DNA of 64,000 nt from NCBI RefSeq assembly GCF_041890415.1, contig NZ_CP169056.1, positions 186,001 to 250,000 on the forward strand, read 5' to 3'. This document shows positions 35,108-44,529 of the stretch, piece by piece. The stretch comes from Pseudoxanthomonas koreensis_A (GTDB lineage Bacteria; Pseudomonadota; Gammaproteobacteria; Xanthomonadales; Xanthomonadaceae). Numbering within the stretch: the stretch's first letter is position 1; each line of letters begins with the position of its first letter. Under the pieces are notes generated by a model. That model worked only from the letters and a program-made list of their open reading frames with translations. It was not told the DNA's origin and did not search any database. The position numbers and the translations under genes are program-made.

Positions 35108-36688
35108 ATGCAAGTGTTCGGCGGGGCCCTGGCGGGCCTGTTGCTGTTGGGTGGAGTTGCGGGCCAGGCGGTGGCGGCGCGTGGGGATGGCGGTGCGTGC
35201 ACGGACCTGGTCGGCCTGCGTGATGCACGCTTGCGCCTGGAAGTGACAGCGGCCGAGCGCGTACCCGCCGCCGCGCCGGGCACGGTGCGCGCGCAGCCCT
35301 ACCTGCCACCGGTTGCAGTGGAGATTCCTGCGTACTGCAAGGTGTCGGGCCGCATCGACGAGCGCATCGGCGCCGGTGGCGTGCGCTATGGCATCGGCTT
35401 CGAGCTGGCGCTGCCGGAGGCGTGGAACGGCCGCTTCCTGTTCCAGGGCGGTGGCGGGCTCAATGGCTCGATCGCGCCGCCGCTGGGCACCACCGGCGCG
35501 GGTGACGTGCCGGCACTGGCGCGTGGCTTCGCCGTGGTCTCCACCGACAGCGGGCACGTCGGCGAGGGGTTTGATGCCTCCTTTATCCAGGACCAGCGCG
35601 CCGCGCTGGACTTCGCCCATGCCTCGGTGGGTACCACCACGCAGGCCGCGTTGCTGGTGATCGAACACCACTACGGCATGGCGCCGCGGCATTCGTACAT
35701 GGCTGGCTGCTCCACCGGGGGCCGCGAGACCATGCAGGCCACCCAGCGCTGGCCGGAGCTGTTCGATGGCGCGCTGGTGTCCGCGCCGGCCATGCGCACC
35801 GGTTTCTCCAACCTGGCCCTGGCCCATGCGCGTGCCACCTTCGCCACGGCTGCGCCACGCGATGCCGCGGGCAAGCCGCAGCTGGCACACACCTTCTCCA
35901 CCGGTGACCGGGCGCTGATCCTCGACGGCCTGCTGGCGCAGTGCGATGCACTCGACGGGCTGGCCGACGGGGTGATCGAAGACGTGCTCGGCTGCCGCTT
36001 CGATCCGGCGCGTTTGCAGTGCGCGGCCGACAAGCGCGAAGACTGCCTCGGCGCCGCCCAGGTCACCGCGCTCACTGAGGCGTTCAAGGCGCCGCGCGAT
36101 GCGTCGGGCGCGCCGCTGTACGTCGATTACCCCTACGACACCGGCATCGTGTTCGAAGGCCAGGGCATCCCCGGCTTCCTGCCGTCGGCCGGCCCGGACA
36201 TCCTGGCCGCGGTGATGCCGGCGGCAGAGGGGTTCGATGTGGACGCGCAGGCGCACAAGGTGCGCGCCGATGCGGTGCAGATGCTCACCGACACCAACGT
36301 GTGGACCAACCTGGGCACCTTCCTGGGCCGCGGCGGCAAGGTCATCTACTACCACGGCGTCAGCGACCCGTGGTTCTCGGCGTGGGACACGCTGGACTAT
36401 TTCAAGCGCGCCGAGGCAGCCAACGGCAAGCAGGCCTGGGCCGACGCAAGCCGCTTCTACTTCGTGCCGGGCATGGGCCATTGCGGCGGCGGCACCACGC
36501 GCGACCACTTCGACCTGCTCACGCCGCTGGTGGAGTGGGTGGAGCAGGCGCGTGCGCCTGGCCGTGTGCTGGCGCAGGGTGCTGCGCTGGAAGGCGCGCG
36601 CCCGCTGTGTCCGTATCCGACCCACGCCCATTACCAGGGTGGCGACGTGGCCTCGCCGGACAGTTACGTGTGCAGGGCGCCTGAATAG
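35108..36688 (+). CDS. Tannase / feruloyl esterase family protein
   Basis: The 526-residue exported alpha/beta hydrolase belongs to the tannase family. A signal peptide (about 1-24) is followed by AYCKVSGRIDERIG, GRFLFQGGGGLNGS and the nucleophile Ser202 in MAGCSTGGRETMQ. The flanking cysteines (ACTDL, CSTGG) suit the Cys pair that bridges the catalytic site in this family. The late FVPGMGHCGGG supplies the His. It hydrolyses aromatic esters such as ferulates or gallates outside the cytoplasm; substrate unknown. GGAGG eight bases before 35108 fixes the start. It diverges from the lipoprotein operon. Confidence 0.9.
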   Translation: MQVFGGALAGLLLLGGVAGQAVAARGDGGACTDLVGLRDARLRLEVTAAERVPAAAPGTVRAQPYLPPVAVEIPAYCKVSGRIDERIGAGGVRYGIGFELALPEAWNGRFLFQGGGGLNGSIAPPLGTTGAGDVPALARGFAVVSTDSGHVGEGFDASFIQDQRAALDFAHASVGTTTQAALLVIEHHYGMAPRHSYMAGCSTGGRETMQATQRWPELFDGALVSAPAMRTGFSNLALAHARATFATAAPRDAAGKPQLAHTFSTGDRALILDGLLAQCDALDGLADGVIEDVLGCRFDPARLQCAADKREDCLGAAQVTALTEAFKAPRDASGAPLYVDYPYDTGIVFEGQGIPGFLPSAGPDILAAVMPAAEGFDVDAQAHKVRADAVQMLTDTNVWTNLGTFLGRGGKVIYYHGVSDPWFSAWDTLDYFKRAEAANGKQAWADASRFYFVPGMGHCGGGTTRDHFDLLTPLVEWVEQARAPGRVLAQGAALEGARPLCPYPTHAHYQGGDVASPDSYVCRAPE

Positions 36689-36699
36689 ACCTGGCGCCA

Positions 36700-36723
36700 T
36701 GGCGCGGCAATCACGCCGCGCCA
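36700..36723. terminator. Hairpin between convergent esterase and hydrolase genes
   Basis: A 9-bp perfect stem (TGGCGCGGC with GCCGCGCCA) and a 6-base loop lie 11 bases after the tannase stop. A second imperfect hairpin follows at about 36731-36754. Together they could end transcription from both sides. Confidence 0.55.
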
Positions 36724-36763
36724 CGCAGCGACCGGGGACACCGCGGTGCCCCCGGCCTTGGCA

Positions 36764-37570
36764 TTACTGGCCGGCAGCCACCGGCGTATTGCGGTCATCC
36801 ACCGATTCGGCGATCAGCGTGGCCACGCCGCGCGGATCTTCCTGCTGGGCCACGTGGCCGCCGGGGAAGGTGCGGATGGTCCAGCCGCGCGCCACGGCGT
36901 TCTGCCAGCTCTTGTCCTTGGACGCGCGCTCCTGCGCCGACTGGTCCTTGGGCACGAAGGCCACGTAGGTCACCGGCAGCGCCAGCGCGGCGGGGTTGCG
37001 GTAGGACACCGGCTGCTCGAAACACTTGATCGACTGCTTGACGCTGTGCGGCGGCGCGTCGCCCGGCTTGACCCACGGCACCTGCATGAAGCCGTCGCGG
37101 AAGCGGTCGGCGGGCATCGGCCCGCGGCTGCCGAACAGGTCCCAGATCGACTGGCCGTCCTGCGGCACCGCCGCATCCAGGAACACCACGTGCTTGAGGC
37201 GCTCGGGGATGCGGTCCATCACCCCGGTCACCACCATGCCGCCATAGCTGTGGCCGGTGAGCACCACGTCGTGCAGGTCCTCGAACAGGATCAGGTTGAC
37301 CACGTCGTTGATGTGGGTCTGCAGGTCGATGTCCGTGCTGTTGAGGTGCATGCGCTCGCCCAGGCCGGTGAGGGTGGCGCGGTACACGGTGTGGCCATCG
37401 TCGGTGAGGAACTGGCCGGTGCGCTTCCACTCCCAGCCACCAGCGGTGGCGCCGTGGACCAGGACGAAGGTGTGCTTGCCGTCGTCGCTTGCAACGGCGC
37501 GGACGGGAAGTGCGGTCAGCACAAGCAGGCTGGCCAGCAGGGCGATCAGGCGGATGGGTTGGAAAGTCAT
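36764..37570 (-). CDS. Exported alpha/beta hydrolase
   Basis: The 268-residue hydrolase has a signal peptide (about 1-26). The oxyanion segment is FVLVHGATAGGWEWKR, the nucleophile elbow GHSYGGMVV (Ser108) and the late His FPGGHVAQQEDP. It resembles the esterase/hydroxynitrile-lyase-like subgroup with the HGATAGGW start. Substrate unknown. The start at 37570 was chosen because the signal peptide begins there. It is convergent with the tannase gene. Confidence 0.85.
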   Translation of the reverse strand: MTFQPIRLIALLASLLVLTALPVRAVASDDGKHTFVLVHGATAGGWEWKRTGQFLTDDGHTVYRATLTGLGERMHLNSTDIDLQTHINDVVNLILFEDLHDVVLTGHSYGGMVVTGVMDRIPERLKHVVFLDAAVPQDGQSIWDLFGSRGPMPADRFRDGFMQVPWVKPGDAPPHSVKQSIKCFEQPVSYRNPAALALPVTYVAFVPKDQSAQERASKDKSWQNAVARGWTIRTFPGGHVAQQEDPRGVATLIAESVDDRNTPVAAGQ

Positions 37571-37779
37571 GGCATACCGGTGGTTGTGAAAACTCCCGGA
37601 TAGTGCCACGCGCAAACCGCGTGGCGACGCGCCATGCAGGAACACTGGCCTGCGATATGCGTTTGTATATTGCCGCGTCATTTCACCTCCGCTTGGCGCG
37701 CGGTGCGGAACCCTGCCGTGGTCAACCACTGATCGACCACCGGCCAGGCAGCGCGCCTGGCCTCAAGCGGAGCATGCAC

Positions 37780-38265
37780 ATGAGCGATCCCCGGGAACTG
37801 GAAAGCAAATTCTGGAAGGCACTGAAGTCGGACATGACCGTGATGCTGGGCGTGGACGGGCTGGAGGACGGCCATACCCGGCCGATGACCGCCCAGCTCG
37901 AGCACGATGCACGCGGCCCGGTGTGGTTCTTCACCTCGATCGACAATGCGCTGGTGCAGCGCCTGGACACCCCGCGGCGCGCGGTGGCCGCATTCGCGGC
38001 GAAGGACCACGCACTGTTTGCCAGCATCGGCGGCCAGCTTGCCGTGGATACCGACCCGGCCGTGGTGGAGCGCCTGTGGAATCCGTTCGTGGCCGCCTGG
38101 TACACCGGCAAGGACGACCCCAAGCTGGCGCTGCTGCGCCTGGACCCGGACGAGGGCGAGGTGTGGCTCAACGAGCACAGCCTGCTGGCCGGCGTGAAGA
38201 TGCTGCTGGGCGTGGACCCGAAAAAGGACTACAAGGACAAGGTGGCCAAGGTCGATCTGGGCTGA
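37780..38265 (+). CDS. Pyridoxamine 5'-phosphate oxidase-like (general stress) protein
   Basis: The 161-residue split-barrel protein starts SDPRELESKFWKALKSDMTVML and includes PVWFFTSIDNALVQ. It matches the general-stress-protein-26-like PNPOx group, which binds flavin or F420-like cofactors. Cytosolic; reaction unknown. Two nested ATGs occur (37774, 37780); the second has better spacing to GCGGAG. It stands 57 bases before the SDR gene and may share its transcript. Confidence 0.82.
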   Translation: MSDPRELESKFWKALKSDMTVMLGVDGLEDGHTRPMTAQLEHDARGPVWFFTSIDNALVQRLDTPRRAVAAFAAKDHALFASIGGQLAVDTDPAVVERLWNPFVAAWYTGKDDPKLALLRLDPDEGEVWLNEHSLLAGVKMLLGVDPKKDYKDKVAKVDLG

Positions 38266-38322
38266 GCGCACGCGACGCCGGCCTAGAATGGATGCCTGTC
38301 CATCCGGAATGCAGGAGCTGAC

Positions 38323-38994
38323 ATGGCCACCTACCTGATCACCGGCGCCAACCGCGGCATCGGGCTGTCGCTGGCGCAGCAGTTGCAGGCGCGCGGGGAC
38401 ACCGTGATCGGCGTATGCCGCCGTTCCAGCGCCGAACTGGACGCCTGCGGCGCGCAGGTCATCGATGGCGTGGACATGGCCGATCCGGCCGCGGTGGCAC
38501 GCCTGCCGCAGCGCACCGGCGGCTGCCGCATCGACGGCCTGGTGCTGAACGCCGGCATCTTCACCAACGAAACCCTGGGCGCGCTGGACGCCGATGCGTT
38601 CGCGCGCATCCAGCGCCAGTTCGAGGTCAACACGCTGGGCCCGTTGCGGGTGGCGGCGGCATTGCAGGCGCAGCTCGCCGACGATGCCAAGGTCGGCATC
38701 ATCACCAGCCGGATGGGTTCGGTGGAGGACAACAGCTCCGGTGCCTATTACGGCTACCGCGCATCCAAGGCGGCGGTGAACGCGATCGGCAAGTCGCTGG
38801 CGGTGGACCTGGGGCCGCGCGGCATCGCCGTGTTCCTGCTGCATCCGGGGCGGGTGGCCACCGACATGCTGGGCGGGCGCGGCGACATCGGCCCGGACGA
38901 GGCGGCCGCGCAACTGATCACGCGCCTGGACACGCTCACCGCGCAGGACAGCGGCAGCTTCTGGCACGCCAACGGCACGCCGCTGCCCTGGTAG
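38323..38994 (+). CDS. Short-chain dehydrogenase/reductase
   Basis: The 223-residue Rossmann enzyme has the cofactor motif TGANRGIG at residue 7, LNAGIF (NNAG equivalent) and the catalytic YYGYRASK with the upstream Ser in ITSRMGS. It resembles the C-factor/sniffer-like SDR group. Substrate unknown; NAD(P)H-dependent, cytosolic. GCAGGAG lies before the ATG. Confidence 0.88.
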   Translation: MATYLITGANRGIGLSLAQQLQARGDTVIGVCRRSSAELDACGAQVIDGVDMADPAAVARLPQRTGGCRIDGLVLNAGIFTNETLGALDADAFARIQRQFEVNTLGPLRVAAALQAQLADDAKVGIITSRMGSVEDNSSGAYYGYRASKAAVNAIGKSLAVDLGPRGIAVFLLHPGRVATDMLGGRGDIGPDEAAAQLITRLDTLTAQDSGSFWHANGTPLPW

Positions 38995-39034
38995 CGACGT
39001 GCCGGTCCGGTGGTGCGTTGCCGGATGCAGCGGC

Positions 39035-39262
39035 TCAGGTAGCGCCGAAGCCGGGGCTGGATTGGGCCGGCGCACGCAGCGCAAGGCCGGCATCGGCCTG
39101 CATGCCGGCCAGGGCCACATCGCCATGCGGCGCAGTGCGGCTGCCGTCGTCGCGTCGTGCGCGCAGGCGTCCATCGGTGCGGTGGGCGTTGTGCCTGCGC
39201 TGCAGCGCGCACCAGGTCGCGGTGCCCAGGGCGGCAAGGCCAAGCAGTGGGACAAGGCGCAT
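39035..39262 (-). CDS. Small protein with an N-terminal hydrophobic segment
   Basis: The 75-residue product begins MRLVPLLGLAALGTATWCAL, a signal or anchor helix, followed by an Arg-rich hydrophilic part. A GAGG site lies before 39262. No family recognised. It could be spurious, though the ribosome site and leader argue for a real small membrane protein. Confidence 0.4.
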   Translation of the reverse strand: MRLVPLLGLAALGTATWCALQRRHNAHRTDGRLRARRDDGSRTAPHGDVALAGMQADAGLALRAPAQSSPGFGAT

Positions 39263-39411
39263 GGGAGATCCTCGGGTCGGGGGAGCGATGACGATGCGCC
39301 CGTGCCGGTGATCCGCGCGTGCATGGCGCAGCAGATGCCCGTCCCGCCCCGGCATGCACGCCGAACCGCTACCCAGTTCGCATTCGTGCGGCGGCGGCGA
39401 TGCTAGTATCC

Positions 39412-39423
39412 GTTAGCGCTAAC
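39412..39423. promoter_or_regulatory. LacI-type operator upstream of the beta-helix gene
   Basis: GTTAGCGCTAAC is a perfect 12-base palindrome with the central CG typical of LacI/GalR operators. It lies 65 bases before the start codon. A 10-of-12 match occurs before the GH9 gene. Confidence 0.65.
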
Positions 39424-39487
39424 ATCCGGACGGGATGCCGTATCGTGCGCCTCCAACAAACGTACTGGCTCGTCCTGGGAGGGACAC

Positions 39488-41359
39488 ATGTCGATTCCGA
39501 ATCCTGCGCAGCCGTGCGGCCTGCGCATTGCGTCCAGCCTGTTGCGCCCGTGGCTGCTCGCAGCCGCAATGCTGGTGGCCGTTCCGGCCGTGGCCCAGCC
39601 GTCCGGTGGTCCCTACGGGCCGATCCCGCAGTCGTATCCGGTGCCGGACAGCGGCACGGTGTACTTCGTGGCGCCCGATGGTGACGCCGACGCCGCAGGC
39701 ACCACGCTGTCCAGGCCCACCACCATCGAGGCGGCCATCGCCCGGGTGGTGACCGGCGACAGCATCGTGTTGCGCGGGGGCACCTATCGCACCGGCGGCC
39801 TGCAGCTCAACCAGGGCATCACCCTGCAGCCCTACCTGGGCGAACGCCCGGTGCTCAAGGGCACGCGCGTGGCCAGCGAATGGCAGGAGCTGCGCGACGG
39901 CGTATGGCGCACGAAGTGGGACCGCCTGTTCCCGGCCACGCCGCTGGCCTGGTGGCGGCTGGAGCGCGAGGGCATGCGCACCCCGCTGCACCGCTTCAAC
40001 AACGACATGGTGTTCGTCGATGGCAAGCCGCTGCTGTCGCAGGGCTGGGCCGGCGAGCTGGGCGACGAGGGCTACTACATCGACTACGCCAACGGCTATG
40101 TCTATGTCGGCGTGGACCCGGCGCAGCACCAGATCGAGATCACCGCGCACGACATCGCCCTGCACCGGCCCTCGCGCGAGGTGCACGGCAAGGCGTCCGA
40201 CGGCAAGGGCCCGACCATCCGCGGCCTGACCTTCACCCAGTACGCGTTCCGCGCCATCGACATCGAGGACCGCAAGCCGTCCACCGGCCCGAACGACGAG
40301 CCCACCGACGACCCGGTGGGCATCTCGCCGCGCAGCGAGCACGGCAAGCAGGTGGTGGGCACCACGCTCGAGCACGTGACCATCAGCTTCACCTCGCGCG
40401 TGGCCGGCTACTTCCGCGGCGACAACGTGACCATCCGCAACTCGCTGGTCAGCGACACCGGCACCGAGGGCATCTACCTGATCGGCTCGTCCGGCTCGCT
40501 GCTGGAGCGCAACATCGTCCGCCGCAACAACATCGAGCAGCTCACCGGCTACTTCCCGGCGGCGGTTAAGATCTTCAACCAGTCCTACGACGTGGTGGTG
40601 CGCGACAACCTGATCATCGACCACCCGCATTCCAACGGCGTGTGGTACGACGTGGGCAACGTGGAAGGCGTGTTTGCCGACAACTACGTGGAAAACACCC
40701 TGATCGGGTTCTTCTTCGAGATCTCCAAGGGCGTGGTGGTAGCCGGCAACGTGTTCGCCAACAACGAGCAGGGCATCCGCATCCTCAACAGCGCCGGCGC
40801 GCGCATCTACCACAACACCTTCCTCGATTCGCAGGTGATGATCGACCGCGACGGCCGCAGTGCCACCGCCGACCACTTCGCCTGGCACCCGGCCACCGGC
40901 CCGGACGTGCACGAGCGGGTGGACCACGTGTTCGAGGGCAACCTGCTGGTGGGCGGCGAGGGCTACGACAAGCCGCTGCTGCGTTTCGACCAGCCGCAGG
41001 CGATGTGCGCCACGCAGACCCAGCGCCCGGCCAGCCGGGTGGACCACAACGTCTACGTGCGTGCCGGCGGCAGCGAGCCGCTGGTGACCTGGAGCCCCGT
41101 GCCGGGCAAGGACTGCCGCGCGCAATACGCCACCCTGGAGGCGTTCGGCCGGGCCACCGGGTTCGAGGCCAACGGCGTGTCGCTGCCGCAATACCACGGC
41201 ACCGTGTTCCGCAGCGCGGAACTACGCCACTTTGAGCTGGCCCGCCAGCCGGAGGGCGTGAAGGCGGTGCCGGTCTCGGCCGAGGCTGCCAAGGTGCTCG
41301 GTTCGGCCGCACCGCGCCTGCCCGGCGCGTACCCGGCTGCGGCGCAGGATGCGCGCTGA
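39488..41359 (+). CDS. Exported right-handed parallel beta-helix protein (lyase-like)
   Basis: The 623-residue product has a twin-hydrophobic leader and signal peptide (ending about residue 37, VPAVAQ). An N-terminal cap typical of DUF1565-like helices follows (GTVYFVAPDGDADAAGTTLS), then many beta-helix rungs such as NVTIRNSLVSDTGTEGIYL and GVVVAGNVFANNEQGIRIL. Such folds are common in polysaccharide lyases and hydrolases; substrate unknown. A LacI-type operator precedes it. The shared operator with the GH9 endoglucanase suggests a glycan-use role. GGGAGG lies before the ATG. Confidence 0.8.
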   Translation: MSIPNPAQPCGLRIASSLLRPWLLAAAMLVAVPAVAQPSGGPYGPIPQSYPVPDSGTVYFVAPDGDADAAGTTLSRPTTIEAAIARVVTGDSIVLRGGTYRTGGLQLNQGITLQPYLGERPVLKGTRVASEWQELRDGVWRTKWDRLFPATPLAWWRLEREGMRTPLHRFNNDMVFVDGKPLLSQGWAGELGDEGYYIDYANGYVYVGVDPAQHQIEITAHDIALHRPSREVHGKASDGKGPTIRGLTFTQYAFRAIDIEDRKPSTGPNDEPTDDPVGISPRSEHGKQVVGTTLEHVTISFTSRVAGYFRGDNVTIRNSLVSDTGTEGIYLIGSSGSLLERNIVRRNNIEQLTGYFPAAVKIFNQSYDVVVRDNLIIDHPHSNGVWYDVGNVEGVFADNYVENTLIGFFFEISKGVVVAGNVFANNEQGIRILNSAGARIYHNTFLDSQVMIDRDGRSATADHFAWHPATGPDVHERVDHVFEGNLLVGGEGYDKPLLRFDQPQAMCATQTQRPASRVDHNVYVRAGGSEPLVTWSPVPGKDCRAQYATLEAFGRATGFEANGVSLPQYHGTVFRSAELRHFELARQPEGVKAVPVSAEAAKVLGSAAPRLPGAYPAAAQDAR

Positions 41360-41738
41360 CGCCGGAGCCACGGCCACGATGTGAAGCGGAGGGGGCGGCA
41401 ACGCCCCTTCCGCGTTCCTGGACTCCGCGCCGCCGGTCGCATGACCGCGCCGGCATGCATTGCGGCCGACGGCTTCATCGCTGGCACCGGAATGCTGCGA
41501 TGCGCCATGGCGATGGCGCCGATTGTCCGGCACCGTCTTGACGGGTGTTCGGGCGTGGGCTGGTATTGTCGGTCGGGGTTGCCGGATGTCCGGGCATCCC
41601 CGGGCCGCGGTCAAGAATTCACCGCCACGGACCGATAGACATGATTCGACCGGCTGGAGCGGACGCGGTGCAAGCCCGTGTCCTTCCCGCCCCCTGCGCC
41701 GTGCCGACATGGACGGCCATGTCATGCAGGACGCTTTC
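41360..41738. other. Gap before the GGDEF/EAL gene
   Basis: About 380 bases without a supported gene. The GGDEF/EAL reading frame stays open back to 41460, so part of this stretch may be its N-terminus if an earlier ATG (41709 or 41724) is used. No repeats or strong hairpins were seen. Confidence 0.5.
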
Positions 41739-44420
41739 ATGCCAGTGCCACAGACACTGCCAGTTTCGCTGGACAAGGCCGGAAACCTGTCGCATGTGCC
41801 GGCATTGGCATCGCCGGCATGGGCATTGCTGGTGTTGCTGGCCGGCCTGCTGATCACCGCCGAGCTGGCGCGGCGCGAATGGACCGACGTGCACGAGCGT
41901 GCCGGCACGATGCACCGCGCCCTGGCCGATGCGGCCGCCGGTCGCCTGCGCGAGCCGCTGTCCACCGCCGCGCTGGCCCTGCGGGCGATGCAGACGGTGC
42001 TGCTGTCCGACGACCTCATGGACCAGCGGCTGTTTGCCGAGTACCACGACAACCTGCGCGTGCGCGAGCAGTTGCCCGGCTACGTGGTCACCGCGTTCGC
42101 CCGCCGCCTCCAGGGCGTCCCGGCCGGTGAACCATCGTCCTATCCCTACGTGTTCGTGGCGCCGCTGCAGGGCAACGAGTCGATCATGGGGTTCGACATC
42201 GCCGGCCAGCCGGAGAACCTGGCCGCGCTGGAAGAAGCGCGCGATACCGATTGCACCTGCATCTCGGCGCCGTTCGCGCTGCTCCAGTTCCGCGATGCCG
42301 GTGGCGCCGCGGCGCAGGGGATCACGGTGCGGGTGCCGGTGTACACGCGCGGCCCGGTGCCGGCGACCGTGGCCGAGCGGCGCGAACGCGAGGTCGGCGC
42401 GCTGGCCTTGTCGCTGCGGCTGGAGCCGATGGTGCGGCATGCCCTGGAGGGACGCATCCTGGACTACATGCACGTGGACATCCGTGACGTGGATGCGCCC
42501 GAAGGCAGCAACCTGGTGTTCGCCACTGCTCCGGTGCCACAGGACAGCGACCGGGTCCAGCAGCGCGAGTTCGCCTTCGGCGGGCGCCGCTGGGAGCTGC
42601 ACGTATGGCCGCAGGCCGCGCGCGCGGACCTGGGCCGCCTGTACCTGATCATCCTGGCCGGCACCACCATCAGCGTGCTGCTGGCACTGCTGTTGTGGCT
42701 GCAGGCCACCACCCAGCGCCGCGCGCTGGAACTGGGCCGGCGCATGAGTACGCGCTTCGGCGAGAGTGAAGCCCGCTTCCGCGTGCTCAACGACCTGCTG
42801 CCGGCGCTGGTGTTGCTGGCCGATGGCCGTGATGGCCGGGTCGCCTACGCCAACCAGGCCGCGCGGCGGCGCCTGGGTGAAGTGGCCGGCGTGCCGCTGC
42901 TGTCACTGTTTGCCGATGCCGCCATGGGGGCGCAGGCGCTGGAGGAAGCCGGTCGCGATGGCGACTGGGCCAACCGCGAGGCGGCGCTGGACGCCGCCGG
43001 CGAGCAGTTCTGGGCCAGCGTGGCCCTGGCCCGGGTCGAAGTCGACGGCGCGCCGTGGCTGCTGATGGTGGCCAGCGACACCAGCGAGCAGCGCGCACTG
43101 ACCGAGCGCCTGCGCTACCAGGCCGCGCACGACGGCCTGACCGAACTGCCCAACCGCCGCGAGTTCGAGCGCCGCCTGCAGCAGGCGCTGGCTGCCGGCC
43201 GCGAAAGCGGGTCCACCTTCGCCCTGCTGTACATCGACCTGGACCAGTTCAAGCTGATCAACGACCTGGCCGGGCACATGGCCGGCGACCAGCTGCTGGT
43301 GCAACTGGTGCAGGCCATGCGCCGCCAGCTGCGCGCCGGCGACGTGCTTGCGCGGCTGGGCGGCGACGAGTTCGGGCTGCTGGCCTTCAACGTGGACCTG
43401 GCCCAGGCCACCACCCTGGCCGAGCAGATGCGCCGCTGCATCGAGCAGGTGGCATTCCTGTGGCAGGGCTGCGGCTATACGGTCAGCGCCAGCATCGGCG
43501 TGGTCCTGGCCGAACACCGCAGCAGCACCTTGAAGAACCTGCTGGCCTGGGCCGACAGCGCCTGCTACCAGGCCAAGGAGGAAGGCCGCAACCGGGTGTG
43601 GGTGTACCGCGAGGACGCCGACACCACCCGCCGCCACAGCGAGATGGAGTGGGTCAACCGCCTGCGCCTGGCGATGGAGCAGGACCGCCTGCTGCTGGAT
43701 TACCAGGAAGTGCTGCCGCTGGACCCGGCCGTGCAGCGGCCCATGCACATCGAACTGCTGCTGCGCCTGCGCGAGGAGAACGGCGAGGTGGCGCTGCCCG
43801 GCGCATTCCTGCCGGCGGCAGAGCGCTACGGCCTGATGCCGGTGCTGGACCGCTGGGTAATCCGCACCGCACTGGCCAATTTCTCCAGCCTGCATCCCTG
43901 CGGCGGGGAACTGGGCACCCTGGCGATCAACCTGTCCGGCGCCAGCATCGACGACGAGGACCTGGCCGACTTCATCCTCGCCACCATCGAGGAGTTCCAG
44001 GTGCCGGCGCAGCGGGTGTGCCTGGAGATCACCGAGACGGTGGCCGTGCGCAACCTGTTCAAGGTGGTGCGGGTGATCGAGCGCCTGCGTGCGGCCGGCT
44101 GCCGCATCGCGCTGGACGATTTCGGCGCCGGCATGTCCTCCTTCGGCTACCTGAAGAACCTGCCGGTGGACATGATCAAGATCGACGGCAGCTTCGTGCG
44201 CGACCTCGGCAGCGATGCGATGAGCCAGGTGATCGTCAGCGCGGTGGTGCAGATCGGGCACCAGCGCGGGCTTGGGGTGGTGGCCGAGTGGGTCAGCGAC
44301 GAACGCGTGCTGGCCGTGCTGCGCGAGCTGCAGGTGGATTACGGCCAGGGCTTCCTGCTGCACCGGCCCGAGCGGGTAGTGTTCCAGCGCAGGTCGGGCG
44401 AAGGCCTGGCCTGGTCATGA
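41739..44420 (+). CDS. CHASE-PAS-GGDEF-EAL cyclic-di-GMP protein
   Basis: The 893-residue membrane sensor has a first TM helix (WALLVLLAGLLITAELA), a periplasmic CHASE domain (PYVFVAPLQGNESIMGFDIAG) and a second TM at about 305-330. A PAS-like region follows. GGDEF at 541-545 has its RAGD inhibitory I-site five residues before it. A C-terminal EAL domain runs from about 655. The EAL signature reads ELL (HIELLLRL); NLS, ITET, LDDFGAGMSSF and IKID are kept, and the last Glu appears as AEWVSDE. Diguanylate cyclase activity is likely; phosphodiesterase activity is possible. The start has CAGGA upstream; 41709 and 41724 are alternatives. Confidence 0.85.
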   Translation: MPVPQTLPVSLDKAGNLSHVPALASPAWALLVLLAGLLITAELARREWTDVHERAGTMHRALADAAAGRLREPLSTAALALRAMQTVLLSDDLMDQRLFAEYHDNLRVREQLPGYVVTAFARRLQGVPAGEPSSYPYVFVAPLQGNESIMGFDIAGQPENLAALEEARDTDCTCISAPFALLQFRDAGGAAAQGITVRVPVYTRGPVPATVAERREREVGALALSLRLEPMVRHALEGRILDYMHVDIRDVDAPEGSNLVFATAPVPQDSDRVQQREFAFGGRRWELHVWPQAARADLGRLYLIILAGTTISVLLALLLWLQATTQRRALELGRRMSTRFGESEARFRVLNDLLPALVLLADGRDGRVAYANQAARRRLGEVAGVPLLSLFADAAMGAQALEEAGRDGDWANREAALDAAGEQFWASVALARVEVDGAPWLLMVASDTSEQRALTERLRYQAAHDGLTELPNRREFERRLQQALAAGRESGSTFALLYIDLDQFKLINDLAGHMAGDQLLVQLVQAMRRQLRAGDVLARLGGDEFGLLAFNVDLAQATTLAEQMRRCIEQVAFLWQGCGYTVSASIGVVLAEHRSSTLKNLLAWADSACYQAKEEGRNRVWVYREDADTTRRHSEMEWVNRLRLAMEQDRLLLDYQEVLPLDPAVQRPMHIELLLRLREENGEVALPGAFLPAAERYGLMPVLDRWVIRTALANFSSLHPCGGELGTLAINLSGASIDDEDLADFILATIEEFQVPAQRVCLEITETVAVRNLFKVVRVIERLRAAGCRIALDDFGAGMSSFGYLKNLPVDMIKIDGSFVRDLGSDAMSQVIVSAVVQIGHQRGLGVVAEWVSDERVLAVLRELQVDYGQGFLLHRPERVVFQRRSGEGLAWS

Positions 44421-44529
44421 CCATGGCCGTGTCCGTGTCCGTGGGCACAATGCCCGCCTGATCCCGGGTAGAACGACGCGCTCCCGGTTGCCACCATGCG
44501 CGCCGGGAACTGGAACAGTGGGGAAAGCA

